From: a bacterium
Lineage (GTDB): Bacteria > Patescibacteriota > Patescibacteriia > UBA9934 > GWF2-40-263
DNA length: 33,036 nt
Direction: 5' to 3'
NCBI GenBank assembly: GCA_020051955.1
Contig: JAGVQB010000035.1
Span: 1 to 33,036, forward strand
Shown: piece after piece, positions 1 through 7,597 of the stretch
Numbering within the stretch: position 1 is the stretch's first letter
Layout: each line of letters begins with the position of its first letter
Program-made: the position numbers and the translations under genes
The notes under the pieces: model-generated
Databases searched by the model: none
Seen by the model: only the letters and a program-made list of their open reading frames with translations
Told to the model about the DNA's origin: nothing

Positions 1-63
1 CTTGTGAGAGGTGTCACAGACAAGAAGTTCTTCCTGTTCCGAGTGTCGAAGATCTATGGATAG
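1..63 (+). CDS. 3' end of an unidentified gene (partial)
   Basis: Frame 1 is open from the window edge and ends at a TAG at 61-63, giving 20 residues with a plausible protein-like end (GVTDKKFFLFRVSKIYG). There is too little to assign a family. It could also be a chance open frame, because it is short and no start is visible. Confidence 0.3.
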   Translation, partial: LVRGVTDKKFFLFRVSKIYG

Positions 64-103
64 ACGGGGATGCTCCACAGGATTTACGTGTGATCCGTCA
101 GTT

Positions 104-210
104 GGGGGTCAGGTCTTTAACTCGCACTTTCCCCATTTTCCAGACAAATTCTACGAGACTCTCGATCATCAATAATCAAAATTCCCAAAAAGTGCGAGTT
201 AAAGACCCCC
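104..210. mobile_element. Non-autonomous palindrome-ended element (same ends as the RAYT element at 8475-9420)
   Basis: The left end 104-130 reads GGGGGTCAGGTC then TTTAACTCGCACTTT. The right end 188-210 is its inverted copy, lacking the 5-nt AGGTC. These ends match the 27-bp terminal repeats of the transposase element at 8475-9420, with small changes (TTTAA versus TTAAA). The roughly 57-bp core has no ORF. This is a MITE/BIME-like derivative that a RAYT-type transposase could mobilise in trans. About 40 nt upstream (64-103) and 241-406 hold nothing else that I recognise; the only ORF there (254-484) has no family resemblance. Confidence 0.75.
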
Positions 211-214
211 TCAC

Positions 215-240
215 GAAAAAAGCAACCAGCGTTGGTTGCC
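215..240 (-). terminator. Intrinsic terminator of the DCC-LMF gene
   Basis: Read on the minus strand, GCAACCA-ACGC-TGGTTGC (239 to 222) forms a perfect 7-bp stem with a 4-nt loop and is followed by six T residues (221-216). It lies about 165 nt beyond the stop codon of the minus-strand gene ending at 407. Confidence 0.8.
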
Positions 241-406
241 TAGTTGATCCAGATTGGTGACACATGACCGTGACGAGCAACTGCCCGCCCGAGCAGTTCG
301 GCGCCGCGAGCGAGCATTGGCGCATCACGAGTTGACGCGCCTTCTGGGAACGGTGTCTCCACTACGACCTTACGATGCCACACACTATCTCCATTGCCCG
401 TTCTCG

Positions 407-2116
407 TCAACGCACACCAGCCTCAAGCGTCGCGACTGGCAAATACAATCCCTCTGCCTCGCGCGACCACCAAGCGCCAGTTGACTTACGTTCCTCAGGA
501 GTCGTGAATCTATACTTGTATAATGCCGCGCGCAGTTGAAGCGGCCTCTCGCCGTTGAATGGATCTTGAGCGAGAAGCCCAAGCACTTCGGGCCGCGCCC
601 GAAGCAAACTCTCCGCGAAATCTACAAACCACTGGTTCTGTTCGTATGTTGATCGCGCCGCCAACCACATTTGCCAATCGAGTCTTGGTTGAAATAGAGC
701 CACAAAGGGCGGACGGCGATTCACGTCCCCTGGCTTGTACTTGAACTCGTAATCACTCCACGTCTCACCGTCCATGATCCCTTGCAGAACAATCTCGGGC
801 CTGCTTGTTGTCATGCGAGAAAAAAATCCATAACTATTTACGATACGTAGTGACGTTGGGGTGCCAACGATCGTTAAAGTCAAAACAACCCCAGCGACAA
901 TCTGTGAAAAACGAACCTGTGCTTTGCCTGCTCGCGACACGTAACGTTTCGGTGACCGATTAAAAAACCGATCATCAAACAAAAGTAGCGCGAGAATTAT
1001 CGCCAGCAAATTATAAAAAGCAAAATTACCAGTGATGCCTATCCAAACCTGCAAAACAATAAAACAAAACGCCGCGAAGAATCGCAATCTGCGCGGAGCA
1101 AAAACCAAAAATGGAATCACAAGCCCCACAACGAGCATTACCAAAGCGACAATGCGATCCAACCACCAAGGCATCTGATGCGCGAACCATGAAACCGCGT
1201 TTGGCAGAGGTTGAATCCAATAATGGAAATCAAGAACGGAAATATCGGGAATGTTGTAAGCCCCACTTGATAGTATCGACACCCCAAACCCGATCATTAT
1301 TCTAAACACGAGCAAGCGGTAAAGCCACACAATTAAATGAGGCGCGTCGTGCTTATCGCCAAACCTCGTTGGCGCGAAAAACATCGCGAGAAACCCAACC
1401 TCAAGCAAAAGCATGTCCCATGGGTAACTCATGAACGTTTGGCCTGTGTAGCAAACGGAAAGATACAAAATCCAGAGCATGAAAAAAATTGGGACAAGCT
1501 GGATACCAATGACAGCAAGCACCGCGAAGACGGCGCCAAGAACCGCAAGAAACCCCAAAAATAAATCAGCGTGAGAAATCCACGCGAGAGTTGGAAACTG
1601 AAATATCGCTTGGTTCCCAAAAGCCTCCCTTGCTCCATCAAGAAACTCCCCCACTGGAAGAATTCCATTCTCGCCGACAAGCCCTGGAATCTGAACATAA
1701 AAAGAAACAAACGCGATCAAGTAAATCAAACCCAGAAACCGCAAAAATAATCGTCGAGTAAAAAAATAAGTCGCTGGCTCAATCTCGCTCCCCCACAAAA
1801 AATGCGTCGCCTTCGCGGTACACGACCTGCACGCGCTAATAATCTTGTAGACTGTCTCTGACAGAAACGCGAATGGTGGCAGGTGAAGATAAAGCCATCG
1901 GTACCACCTCTTTCCTGGCGAGTTGGCAAGAAGTTCAAACACGCTTCGCGCGCCACGGAACACCACGCCGCGTGAGTCAATATATTCTGGAGATGTTTTA
2001 TCGTCCGCGTTCTCAAACGTGCGAAACTCCACGCTACTGCCAACCAACTTTTTCCAATACTGCGTCCAGTGTTGGCACAACCCACAACCGCCGTCATAAT
2101 AAAAAATGCCTTTCAT
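407..2116 (-). CDS. DCC-type thioredoxin-like domain fused to a lipase maturation factor (LMF1) membrane protein
   Basis: A 569-residue predicted membrane protein. Residues 6-14 read YYDGGCGLC, the DxxC..C signature of the DCC (DUF393/YuxK) thiol-oxidoreductase family, with Cys11/Cys14 as the CxxC pair. From about residue 110 several membrane segments follow, with lipase-maturation-factor features (LIAFVSFYVQIPGL, SYPWDMLLLEVGFLAMFFAP). Near the C terminus comes YEFKYKPGDVNRRPPF and RLDWQMWLA, a hallmark of the LMF1 family. In animals LMF1 helps fold lipases in the ER; bacterial homologues are poorly characterised, so a role in folding or disulfide handling of exported proteins is inference. 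I chose ATG 2116 because the DCC fold begins there; an in-frame ATG at 2155 would add 13 residues and overlap the upstream gene, which ends at 2130. Confidence 0.85.
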   Translation of the reverse strand: MKGIFYYDGGCGLCQHWTQYWKKLVGSSVEFRTFENADDKTSPEYIDSRGVVFRGARSVFELLANSPGKRWYRWLYLHLPPFAFLSETVYKIISACRSCTAKATHFLWGSEIEPATYFFTRRLFLRFLGLIYLIAFVSFYVQIPGLVGENGILPVGEFLDGAREAFGNQAIFQFPTLAWISHADLFLGFLAVLGAVFAVLAVIGIQLVPIFFMLWILYLSVCYTGQTFMSYPWDMLLLEVGFLAMFFAPTRFGDKHDAPHLIVWLYRLLVFRIMIGFGVSILSSGAYNIPDISVLDFHYWIQPLPNAVSWFAHQMPWWLDRIVALVMLVVGLVIPFLVFAPRRLRFFAAFCFIVLQVWIGITGNFAFYNLLAIILALLLFDDRFFNRSPKRYVSRAGKAQVRFSQIVAGVVLTLTIVGTPTSLRIVNSYGFFSRMTTSRPEIVLQGIMDGETWSDYEFKYKPGDVNRRPPFVALFQPRLDWQMWLAARSTYEQNQWFVDFAESLLRARPEVLGLLAQDPFNGERPLQLRAALYKYRFTTPEERKSTGAWWSREAEGLYLPVATLEAGVR

Positions 2117-2129
2117 ATTTTTACACACT

Positions 2130-2516
2130 CTAAAACCCACGGCCGCCAATTTCATCCTCCTTCAAAATTTTTCCAATGCAATAGATGGTCATGGCTGTCA
2201 AAAAGAACGGCACGATCCAATCGAAATAATTTAGAAACCAAAGCTCACCCTCGTACACATATTTCACGAACACAAACTCATAAACCAAAACGCTCAACAT
2301 AGCATCGACCATAACGATGAATGGTTGTGCCATTGAATGAGTGCGGAAGTAAATCGCAAAAGCGATGCCAAACAAAAACACGACGAGCGCGTAATGAATC
2401 AACAAGTACAAAGCTCGTGGTAAATCCCCGCCCGCTCCGAACGTCAAAATAATTATGAGCCAAGGAATAAATGCCGTGACTGAAACTGTTATAAAATTAG
2501 TTGATCGCGCTGGCAT
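2130..2516 (-). CDS. Small four-helix membrane protein, unknown function
   Basis: A 128-residue hydrophobic protein with about four predicted transmembrane segments (roughly residues 8-28, 34-55, 62-85 and 97-117) and a charged C-terminal tail (KEDEIGGRGF). The start is placed at ATG 2516 (MPARSTNF), since the upstream ATG at 2564 would place a polar leader before the first helix. It ends 13 nt before the DCC-LMF start, so the two genes probably form an operon and may act together in the membrane. I do not recognise the family. The gene is divergent from nrtR across the region 2517-2602. Confidence 0.65.
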   Translation of the reverse strand: MPARSTNFITVSVTAFIPWLIIILTFGAGGDLPRALYLLIHYALVVFLFGIAFAIYFRTHSMAQPFIVMVDAMLSVLVYEFVFVKYVYEGELWFLNYFDWIVPFFLTAMTIYCIGKILKEDEIGGRGF

Positions 2517-2564
2517 AGAGAAGAAGGTTTTATCAAAATGAATAATAACAAAGTCACGACACAT

Positions 2565-2592
2565 TTGACAGCATTATTACTTGGTGTAGAAT
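2565..2592 (+). promoter_or_regulatory. Sigma70-type promoter of nrtR, apparently leaderless
   Basis: A perfect -35 TTGACA (2565-2570), a 16-nt spacer and a -10 TAGAAT (2587-2592). The expected transcription start near 2599 is only a few bases before the ATG at 2603, and no Shine-Dalgarno is present, so translation is probably leaderless. Confidence 0.75.
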
Positions 2593-2600
2593 CCACACTA
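2582..2600. promoter_or_regulatory. Candidate NrtR operator (imperfect palindrome over the -10 box)
   Basis: TGGTGTAGAATCCACACTA is a 19-bp palindrome with 7 of 9 mirrored pairs matching. It overlaps the -10 box and predicted start site of the regulator gene. Its position suits autorepression, but it was found by eye, and no second full copy was seen upstream of pncA, which has only a TAGTGT half-match near 3261. Confidence 0.45.
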
Positions 2601-2602
2601 AT

Positions 2603-3268
2603 ATGACCACTCCAAATCAAAACATCAAAGTCGCGGTTGACGCAGCTATTTTTACAATTAAAAACGATTCGCTCCAAATACTGCTCATCCAAATGAAAAA
2701 AAACCCTTTTACTGAATCGTGGGCTATCCCTGGGGGCATGATCCAAAACGACGAGACGACTCTTGATTCCGCGTTGCGAATTTTAACAACCCAAACTGGT
2801 TTGAGAGGCGTATTTCTGGAACAGCTAAAAACTTTTGACGATCAGACGCGTGACCCAGCTGGCCGAGTGATAAGTGTAGCGCACTGGGCACTTGTACCTG
2901 ACCACGACATACAACTCAAGACAACTGAAAAATACGCTGACGTTAGGTGGTGGAATGTCAACAAACTTCCCAAACTTGCCTATGACCACGACCTCATTGT
3001 GAAAGAAGCGCTCGCGCGCCTGAAAAGCAAAATCCAATACACGAACATCGTTTGGAGTCTTTTGCCTGTTGAGTTCACACTCACTCAACTTCAACATGTT
3101 TATGAGATCATCCTTGGCAATGCAATGGACAAGCGCAACTTTCGCAAACGGATCAGTGATCTGAAACTCATCCGCCCGGTTGGGAAAAAATCAACAGGCG
3201 CCGCGCACCGCCCAGCAGAACTCTTCAGTTTCCGCCAACGGAAGCTGGATTATGTCGAGATAGTGTAA
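2603..3268 (+). CDS. nrtR: NrtR-family transcriptional regulator (degenerate Nudix domain plus winged helix)
   Basis: A 221-residue protein. The N-terminal Nudix fold has a box at residues 45-67 that keeps G45, E51, R59 and G66 but replaces the catalytic REUxEE core with RILTTQ, so hydrolysis is unlikely. Loss of catalysis with retained ligand binding is typical of NrtR, which senses ADP-ribose or related NAD-derived compounds. The C-terminal part from about residue 150 (FTLTQLQHVYEIILG, DKRNFRKRISDLKLI, RPAELFSF) matches the NrtR winged-helix domain. It heads a same-strand series of NAD salvage genes, so control of NAD synthesis is strongly implied. Its start abuts the promoter and a palindrome that may be its own operator. 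Confidence 0.88.
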   Translation: MTTPNQNIKVAVDAAIFTIKNDSLQILLIQMKKNPFTESWAIPGGMIQNDETTLDSALRILTTQTGLRGVFLEQLKTFDDQTRDPAGRVISVAHWALVPDHDIQLKTTEKYADVRWWNVNKLPKLAYDHDLIVKEALARLKSKIQYTNIVWSLLPVEFTLTQLQHVYEIILGNAMDKRNFRKRISDLKLIRPVGKKSTGAAHRPAELFSFRQRKLDYVEIV

Positions 3269-3389
3269 ACATCCGTTGACCTTCTGACCATTTTCAGCTA
3301 GGTTGTCGCCTTCAACAACAAGGAGGATGGGATCAATCTGTCGCGTTCTCACAACGCGCCAGATCCTTCCCTTGAACCCCGGAGATGCA

Positions 3390-4163
3390 ATGGAAACTAC
3401 AGATGAGATCATCACCCTCACCGGCTCCGACGCGCTAATTGTCATTGATACTCAAATCGCTTTCATGGCGAAGCTCGGTGGTGGTCTGGGTATCCCCTTT
3501 GCGCACACGATCATCCCGACCATTCTGCAAGTCATGCGTCTCTTCAGGCGAAGGCAACGAATCGCCACCCTGGATATGCACCCACTGGGTCACATCAGTC
3601 GCCTGTCAAGCTACCTCTACCGTACCAGTGGAGAGATTCACCTCAAGCAAGTGCTTGCAAACAAGATCTGGCTCTCGCCGAAGGCACAGTTCACGCTTGC
3701 ACAGCTTGCCGAGGAGCTCCGACAACTTCCGGGCAACAAGCTCTACGTGTGGAACGATCATGCTGGGGTGGAGACGGAAGAGTGCCAGATGCACCCCGCT
3801 CTATCCAAGAACGCTTTCTGGTTCGTGCTCCTCAAGGGAGTCTGCCCCTGGGTGGATTCCTTCAGTGCCTTCCGCGACAACCGCTGGCACAGCACGTACC
3901 TCGCCCACTTACTCAAGTCAATGGGCGTCAAGCGAGTCTTTCTGATGGGGCTCGCCTATGACTTCTGCGTAGGTTTCTCCGCAGAAGACGCGGCCAAGGA
4001 AGGTTTCGAGGTGTATATCATCACTGACGCCACAGCAAGCGTTGATCTACCTGCCAACGACGACACCGGATACCCGGGATCAGTTGCGGCCATGAACGCC
4101 AGGCTGGACGACTGGGGTGTAAAGCGCGTCCTTTCAAGCCAGTTGCGAGCGAATACTCGCTGA
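3390..4163 (+). CDS. pncA: Nicotinamidase (isochorismatase-like hydrolase)
   Basis: Hydrolyses nicotinamide to nicotinate and ammonia, the entry step of the Preiss-Handler salvage route. A 257-residue cytoplasmic protein with the triad Asp20 (ALIVIDTQ), Lys149 (LLKG before DSFSAF) and Cys193 (GLAYDFCVGFSAEDA). Metal ligands are likely Asp62 and His64 (LDMHPLGH) plus His124 (WNDH, aligned to the usual WPDH). The family is normally about 180-220 residues; the excess sits as an insertion between residues 70 and 118. The start is ATG 3390, with GGAG five bases upstream; an in-frame TTG at 3303 and ATG at 3327 would add residues unlike the family. It lies 121 nt after nrtR; a weak TTGACC/TAGGTT pair at 3276-3304 could be an internal promoter. 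Confidence 0.9.
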   Translation: METTDEIITLTGSDALIVIDTQIAFMAKLGGGLGIPFAHTIIPTILQVMRLFRRRQRIATLDMHPLGHISRLSSYLYRTSGEIHLKQVLANKIWLSPKAQFTLAQLAEELRQLPGNKLYVWNDHAGVETEECQMHPALSKNAFWFVLLKGVCPWVDSFSAFRDNRWHSTYLAHLLKSMGVKRVFLMGLAYDFCVGFSAEDAAKEGFEVYIITDATASVDLPANDDTGYPGSVAAMNARLDDWGVKRVLSSQLRANTR

Positions 4164-4169
4164 ACCTCT

Positions 4170-4214
4170 TGCTCGTCCGGTCGGGTTCCAACGAACTCGA
4201 CCGGCGAGCATTTT
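4170..4214 (+). terminator. Strong hairpin between pncA and nadK, possible terminator or processing stem
   Basis: TGCTCG-t-CCGGTCG (4170-4183) pairs with CGACCGGCGAGCA (4198-4210); only T4176 is bulged, and GTTC/GAAC inside the loop extends the stem. It is followed by just four T residues (4211-4214), so partial termination or mRNA end protection is more likely than a complete stop. The rest of the gap to 4318 shows only a short AAAGG before the nadK start. Confidence 0.6.
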
Positions 4215-4317
4215 CAAAATCAAGAGACGTGCGATCGAAACAAACTCGACAACAGGTCTCTCCTCACGAGCTGTAAAAATTCGCGAGGGACGCCCCTTCA
4301 AAACCCAAAGGCCAAAC

Positions 4318-5133
4318 ATGGAACACGCAATCTACCCCTACGGCTCCACACAAATGGTGTTCAAGGGGCCAGGTATCGTTGCCTCTGACAACGGCCGTGA
4401 GAAGTCCGCGACACTGCGAGAAATCGCGACGCGCGTCTACGAATCACGAACGGGATCCCCTGACCACGTCCTTGTGATCGGTGGCGACGGATTCATGCTT
4501 GACCAAATCGAAGCGCACGCTGATCTTCACCTTCCTATCCTCGGTCTCAATGCTGGCACGCGCGGTTTCCTGCTCAACAGCGGGTCAAATCAAGAGATCG
4601 CTGACAGGCTCGCGCGCGGCGCAGTGAACGTCTATCACCAACCACTCCTTCTTGTTGAGGGAGTGACAAGCAGTGGCGAGACGTTCCAGGCCTTCGCCTT
4701 CAACGAGGCGTTCGTGCGAGCAAGCACGCAGCAAAGCGGGAGGATGCGGGTCGCCATTGATAGCACTGTCCGATTCGATCCGCTTAGCGGCGATGGGCTG
4801 ATGGTGTCAACTGCCGCTGGGTCAACTGGCTGGGCAATGCAAAAGGGCGCTGTGCCGATCCTCATCGGGACCCCGCAAATCCTTCTCACAGGAGACGCGA
4901 CTTCTTCCAAGCGTGGTCGCTTTTCCTGGGCTCCGCTCTCCAGTAACTCAAGGGTTGAAATCGAACTTCTGAATCGCGACAAGCGACCGATGTACTTGGT
5001 AGTGGATGGAAAACCACGCCAAGAGATCCGCTCGGTAACAATCCGCATGAGCCACACGCGCGCGATCGAGCTCGCGTTCTTCCCAGAAACTGATCTGGCG
5101 GAGAAGCTCATGCAACTTCACTTCCCTTCCTAG
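4318..5133 (+). CDS. nadK: NAD kinase
   Basis: Phosphorylates NAD to NADP. The 271-residue sequence has the family motifs in order: GGDGFML at 55-61 (GGDG loop, catalytic Asp57), GLNAGTRGFLLN at 76-87, the paired Asn129-Glu130, and GDGLMVSTAAGSTGWA at 158-173 (DG...GST nucleotide-binding motif). Length is normal for a short bacterial NadK. It sits 154 nt after pncA, behind a strong hairpin, and only 12 nt before pncB, whose GGAGG lies just beyond the nadK stop, so the two are probably co-translated. Its presence inside an NrtR-headed operon links NADP supply to NAD salvage. Confidence 0.92.
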   Translation: MEHAIYPYGSTQMVFKGPGIVASDNGREKSATLREIATRVYESRTGSPDHVLVIGGDGFMLDQIEAHADLHLPILGLNAGTRGFLLNSGSNQEIADRLARGAVNVYHQPLLLVEGVTSSGETFQAFAFNEAFVRASTQQSGRMRVAIDSTVRFDPLSGDGLMVSTAAGSTGWAMQKGAVPILIGTPQILLTGDATSSKRGRFSWAPLSSNSRVEIELLNRDKRPMYLVVDGKPRQEIRSVTIRMSHTRAIELAFFPETDLAEKLMQLHFPS

Positions 5134-5145
5134 TCGGAGGCAACG

Positions 5146-6441
5146 ATGGACTTCAAAGCGCGTTGCGTGCGCGAGAAGATTGTACAGAACCTGGCGGACG
5201 TGGACTTCTACAAGCTCACGATGCTCCAGTTCATCTGGAACTTTTACAGAGAGACCGTCGTCACGTTCAGGTTCAAGAATCGGACAAGCGTCAAGCTTCC
5301 GGACTACATCGATCTGGACGAGCTGAGGGCACGGTTCGCACGCGTCACGAAGATGCGCTTCCCAAAGTGGTGTCTCGTTGATCTCAAGAAGAACTACGGG
5401 CACCTGTTCAAGCGCGAGTTCCTCGACTGGCTTGGCACCCTCAAGTTGGACATGCCGCGCGTGGGAGTGACGCCAGATGGAAACCTGCTCGTGGAAATTA
5501 CAGGGCCCTGGGCGCAGGTCATGCTCTGGGAGACGATCACAATGTGCGTCGTCAACCGATTGTACTTCCTCGCGAAACTGCGCGAGCTGAATCTCAATGA
5601 ACGTGACGTTCTCGCGGAAGGTCGCGCGCGAGCAGTGACAAAGTTCGATTTCCTAGCGCCACACCAAGGCCTGACTTTCGTTGACTTTGGCACGCGCCGC
5701 AGGTGGAGTTACGCCCATCATCAAGACGTTCTACGGGAGGCAATCCGCAGAAACCCGAGGCAGATCGTAGGTACTTCCAATGTCCTGCTAGGTCTCAAGA
5801 TAGGACTCCCCCTTGTTGGCACAATGGCTCACGAGCTAACAATGGGCCTGCAGGGTGTGTACTGGCTACAGGATGAGGGGTCTCCAAGGCTTGTCTCGCA
5901 GAGGATGCTCTGGCGCAAGTGGGCGTCGTTCTACAACGGCGAGCTGACAATCGTTTTGCCAGACACCTATGGCAACGACTTTGGTCTTGAGGACTTTAAG
6001 GAGTTCGCGGCTCAATGGGTTGGAGTGCGCCATGACTCTGGGGACCCATTCGAGTTTGGCGAGAAGGTCATCAACTTCTACGCCGCGCTTGGAATCAACC
6101 CTAAGGACAAGGCCATCGTCTTCTCTGACGGACTAACTGCCGAGGTGATGATCGGTCTGTGGACTCGCTTCAACGATCGCATTCGCGTGTCGTTTGGATG
6201 GGGAACACACCTCACAAACGATATGGGGTTCGACGTTTGGGTGGATGGGAACCGCGGCCTCAAGCCACTGCCCATCGTCGTGAAGCTCGAGGAAGTACTA
6301 CTCGGCGACACGATGATTTCGACGGTCAAGGTGCCAGACAACCCAAGCAAGGCAACAGGATCGCCCGACAGCGTCAGTCGGGTCATCAGCAAGACAGGGC
6401 AGAACATGAGTGCGCACAAGGCAGTCGTTTGCGAAGTTTAG
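5146..6441 (+). CDS. pncB: Nicotinate phosphoribosyltransferase
   Basis: Converts nicotinate and PRPP to nicotinate mononucleotide. A 431-residue type II phosphoribosyltransferase fold. Visible motifs: LADVDFYKLTM (16-26), VTFRFKNR, FGTRRRWSYAHHQ (181-193), GTSNVLLGLKIGLPLVGTMAHE (209-230) with His229 at the position of the phosphorylated histidine, DTYG, GVRHDSGDPFEFGEK and FGWGTHLTND. This matches the PncB family over its whole length. The deamidating partner PncA upstream supports nicotinate rather than nicotinamide as substrate. The start at 5146 is set by CGGAGG five bases upstream. The following gap carries a hairpin and one copy of the 47-nt repeat. Confidence 0.93.
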   Translation: MDFKARCVREKIVQNLADVDFYKLTMLQFIWNFYRETVVTFRFKNRTSVKLPDYIDLDELRARFARVTKMRFPKWCLVDLKKNYGHLFKREFLDWLGTLKLDMPRVGVTPDGNLLVEITGPWAQVMLWETITMCVVNRLYFLAKLRELNLNERDVLAEGRARAVTKFDFLAPHQGLTFVDFGTRRRWSYAHHQDVLREAIRRNPRQIVGTSNVLLGLKIGLPLVGTMAHELTMGLQGVYWLQDEGSPRLVSQRMLWRKWASFYNGELTIVLPDTYGNDFGLEDFKEFAAQWVGVRHDSGDPFEFGEKVINFYAALGINPKDKAIVFSDGLTAEVMIGLWTRFNDRIRVSFGWGTHLTNDMGFDVWVDGNRGLKPLPIVVKLEEVLLGDTMISTVKVPDNPSKATGSPDSVSRVISKTGQNMSAHKAVVCEV

Positions 6442-6457
6442 ACGATCACACGCGAGC

Positions 6458-6504
6458 GAGCTGGATACCAATGGTGTTCAAGCTCACTCCTTTTCTCCGC
6501 TTGC
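6458..6504 (+). repeat. 47-nt intercistronic element, copy A
   Basis: 37 of 47 positions match, without gaps, the element at 7514-7560; nine of the ten differences are transitions. It contains the mini-hairpin ACC-AAT-GGT and ends 39 nt before the radical-SAM start. Shared position and spacing suggest a functional RNA or regulatory site. Confidence 0.65.
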
Positions 6505-6523
6505 CGAAAAGTTTCGGCTAGCG
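6498..6523 (+). other. Stable hairpin upstream of the radical-SAM gene
   Basis: CGCT-t-GCCGAAA-ag-TTTCGGC-t-AGCG forms eleven pairs with one T/T mismatch. Flanking CTCAC (6483-6487) and GTGAG (6527-6531) can close an outer stem. No T-run follows, so it is not a terminator; it lies 20 nt before the start codon and may affect translation. Confidence 0.55.
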
Positions 6524-6543
6524 AAGGTGAGGGAGACGTTCTG

Positions 6544-7494
6544 ATGGAACAAAGCCAACTCGTACATGGTTCGGGACAGATGCGCGCGCAGTCGATCTCT
6601 ATCCAGGTGAGCGACCGCGAGCAGTGCAATGCCGGATGCAGGTTCTGCATCAGCCGCACAACGCCCGGCACTGCGAACGTCGATCGCAAGAGCGTGAAGA
6701 CATGCGACATGCGCAGACTGCGCGTTGGTCTGGGCTATGCCAAACAGCTTGGCGCCACTCACGCGATCCTCACAGGACGTGCTGATCCAACGCAGGAGTA
6801 TGAGCAGTACTTGTGCGACCTTGTCAGCGCGGCCCGCGAGTATCTTCCGCTGGTGGACATGCACACCAACGGGTCCCTGATGTTGCCTGGCAACCCAGGG
6901 CAAAACCTGCTCAAGAAGTTGCGCGACGCTGGTCTCACGATGATCACGCTCTCAATCGCGCATCAAGACCAGGAAAAGAACCGCCGCCTCATGGCTCAAA
7001 AAGCCAGCGCGGCTGGTCTCATCCCGATCGCGCGCGACCTGGGGCTCCTGGTGCGCGTGTCCTTGGTCGTCAACCAAAAGGGGGTGGCGACTCTACAAGA
7101 ACTCGTTGACTACATCCAAGCGATGGGAAATCTGGGCGCGCAGATGGTCGTTGTGCGTGAGGTGTGGAGGCCAGAGACCTACGGCGACTTGAACAAGGTT
7201 GTCGCGGACTGGAATTACGAGAACCGAATTGACATCGGTCCTCTGCAGGAAGACTTCCACCAGATCGCTCGTGACAGACGCAACACCTACGGCCTGCGAG
7301 AAGGCAACCCACTCCCCTGGGGAACGCCGGTGTTCCTGATGGGCGGGGTCTTCAAGGACCCAACCCACGGCGTGAACATCACGTTCGCGCGCTGTGAGGA
7401 AGCGAACGTGGGCTCTGTCATAAAGTCCATTGTGCACAAGCCCGACGGTCACGGTTACCGCAACTGGGATCACAACGGCGACATACTGTACTAG
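6544..7494 (+). CDS. Radical-SAM enzyme of unknown function within the NAD salvage operon
   Basis: A 316-residue protein. Cys28, Cys32 and Cys35 (CNAGCRFC) form the CX3CX2C motif that binds the SAM-cleaving 4Fe-4S cluster. LTGRADPT at 76-83 corresponds to the GGE-like SAM-binding segment, and VDMHTNGSLM contains the usual TNG strand. The C terminus has only one further clear cysteine (ARCEEANVG), so a second SPASM-type cluster is unlikely. I do not recognise a characterised subfamily. It lies between pncB and nadE with a GGGAG ribosome site, and the nadD gene one would expect is absent here. A role in NAD or pyridine metabolism is inferred only from position. Confidence 0.85.
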   Translation: MEQSQLVHGSGQMRAQSISIQVSDREQCNAGCRFCISRTTPGTANVDRKSVKTCDMRRLRVGLGYAKQLGATHAILTGRADPTQEYEQYLCDLVSAAREYLPLVDMHTNGSLMLPGNPGQNLLKKLRDAGLTMITLSIAHQDQEKNRRLMAQKASAAGLIPIARDLGLLVRVSLVVNQKGVATLQELVDYIQAMGNLGAQMVVVREVWRPETYGDLNKVVADWNYENRIDIGPLQEDFHQIARDRRNTYGLREGNPLPWGTPVFLMGGVFKDPTHGVNITFARCEEANVGSVIKSIVHKPDGHGYRNWDHNGDILY

Positions 7495-7513
7495 GACGCT
7501 GAACAACTCGGAT

Positions 7514-7560
7514 GAACTGAACACCAACGGTGCTCAACCTCATCCCTTTTCTCTGCTCGC
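7514..7560 (+). repeat. 47-nt intercistronic element, copy B
   Basis: Second copy of the element at 6458-6504. The mini-hairpin here is CACC-AAC-GGTG, with the stem retained despite base changes. It ends 37 nt before the nadE start, nearly the same distance as copy A from its gene. The large hairpin that follows copy A is not present here. Confidence 0.65.
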
Positions 7561-7597
7561 TCACATTTAGGTGGACGCGCGAACGAAGGAACACAAC

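Noticed and set aside
254-484. 76-residue ORF near the left edge
   Set aside because: No ribosome site, atypical arginine-rich composition and overlap with the 3' end of the DCC-LMF gene.
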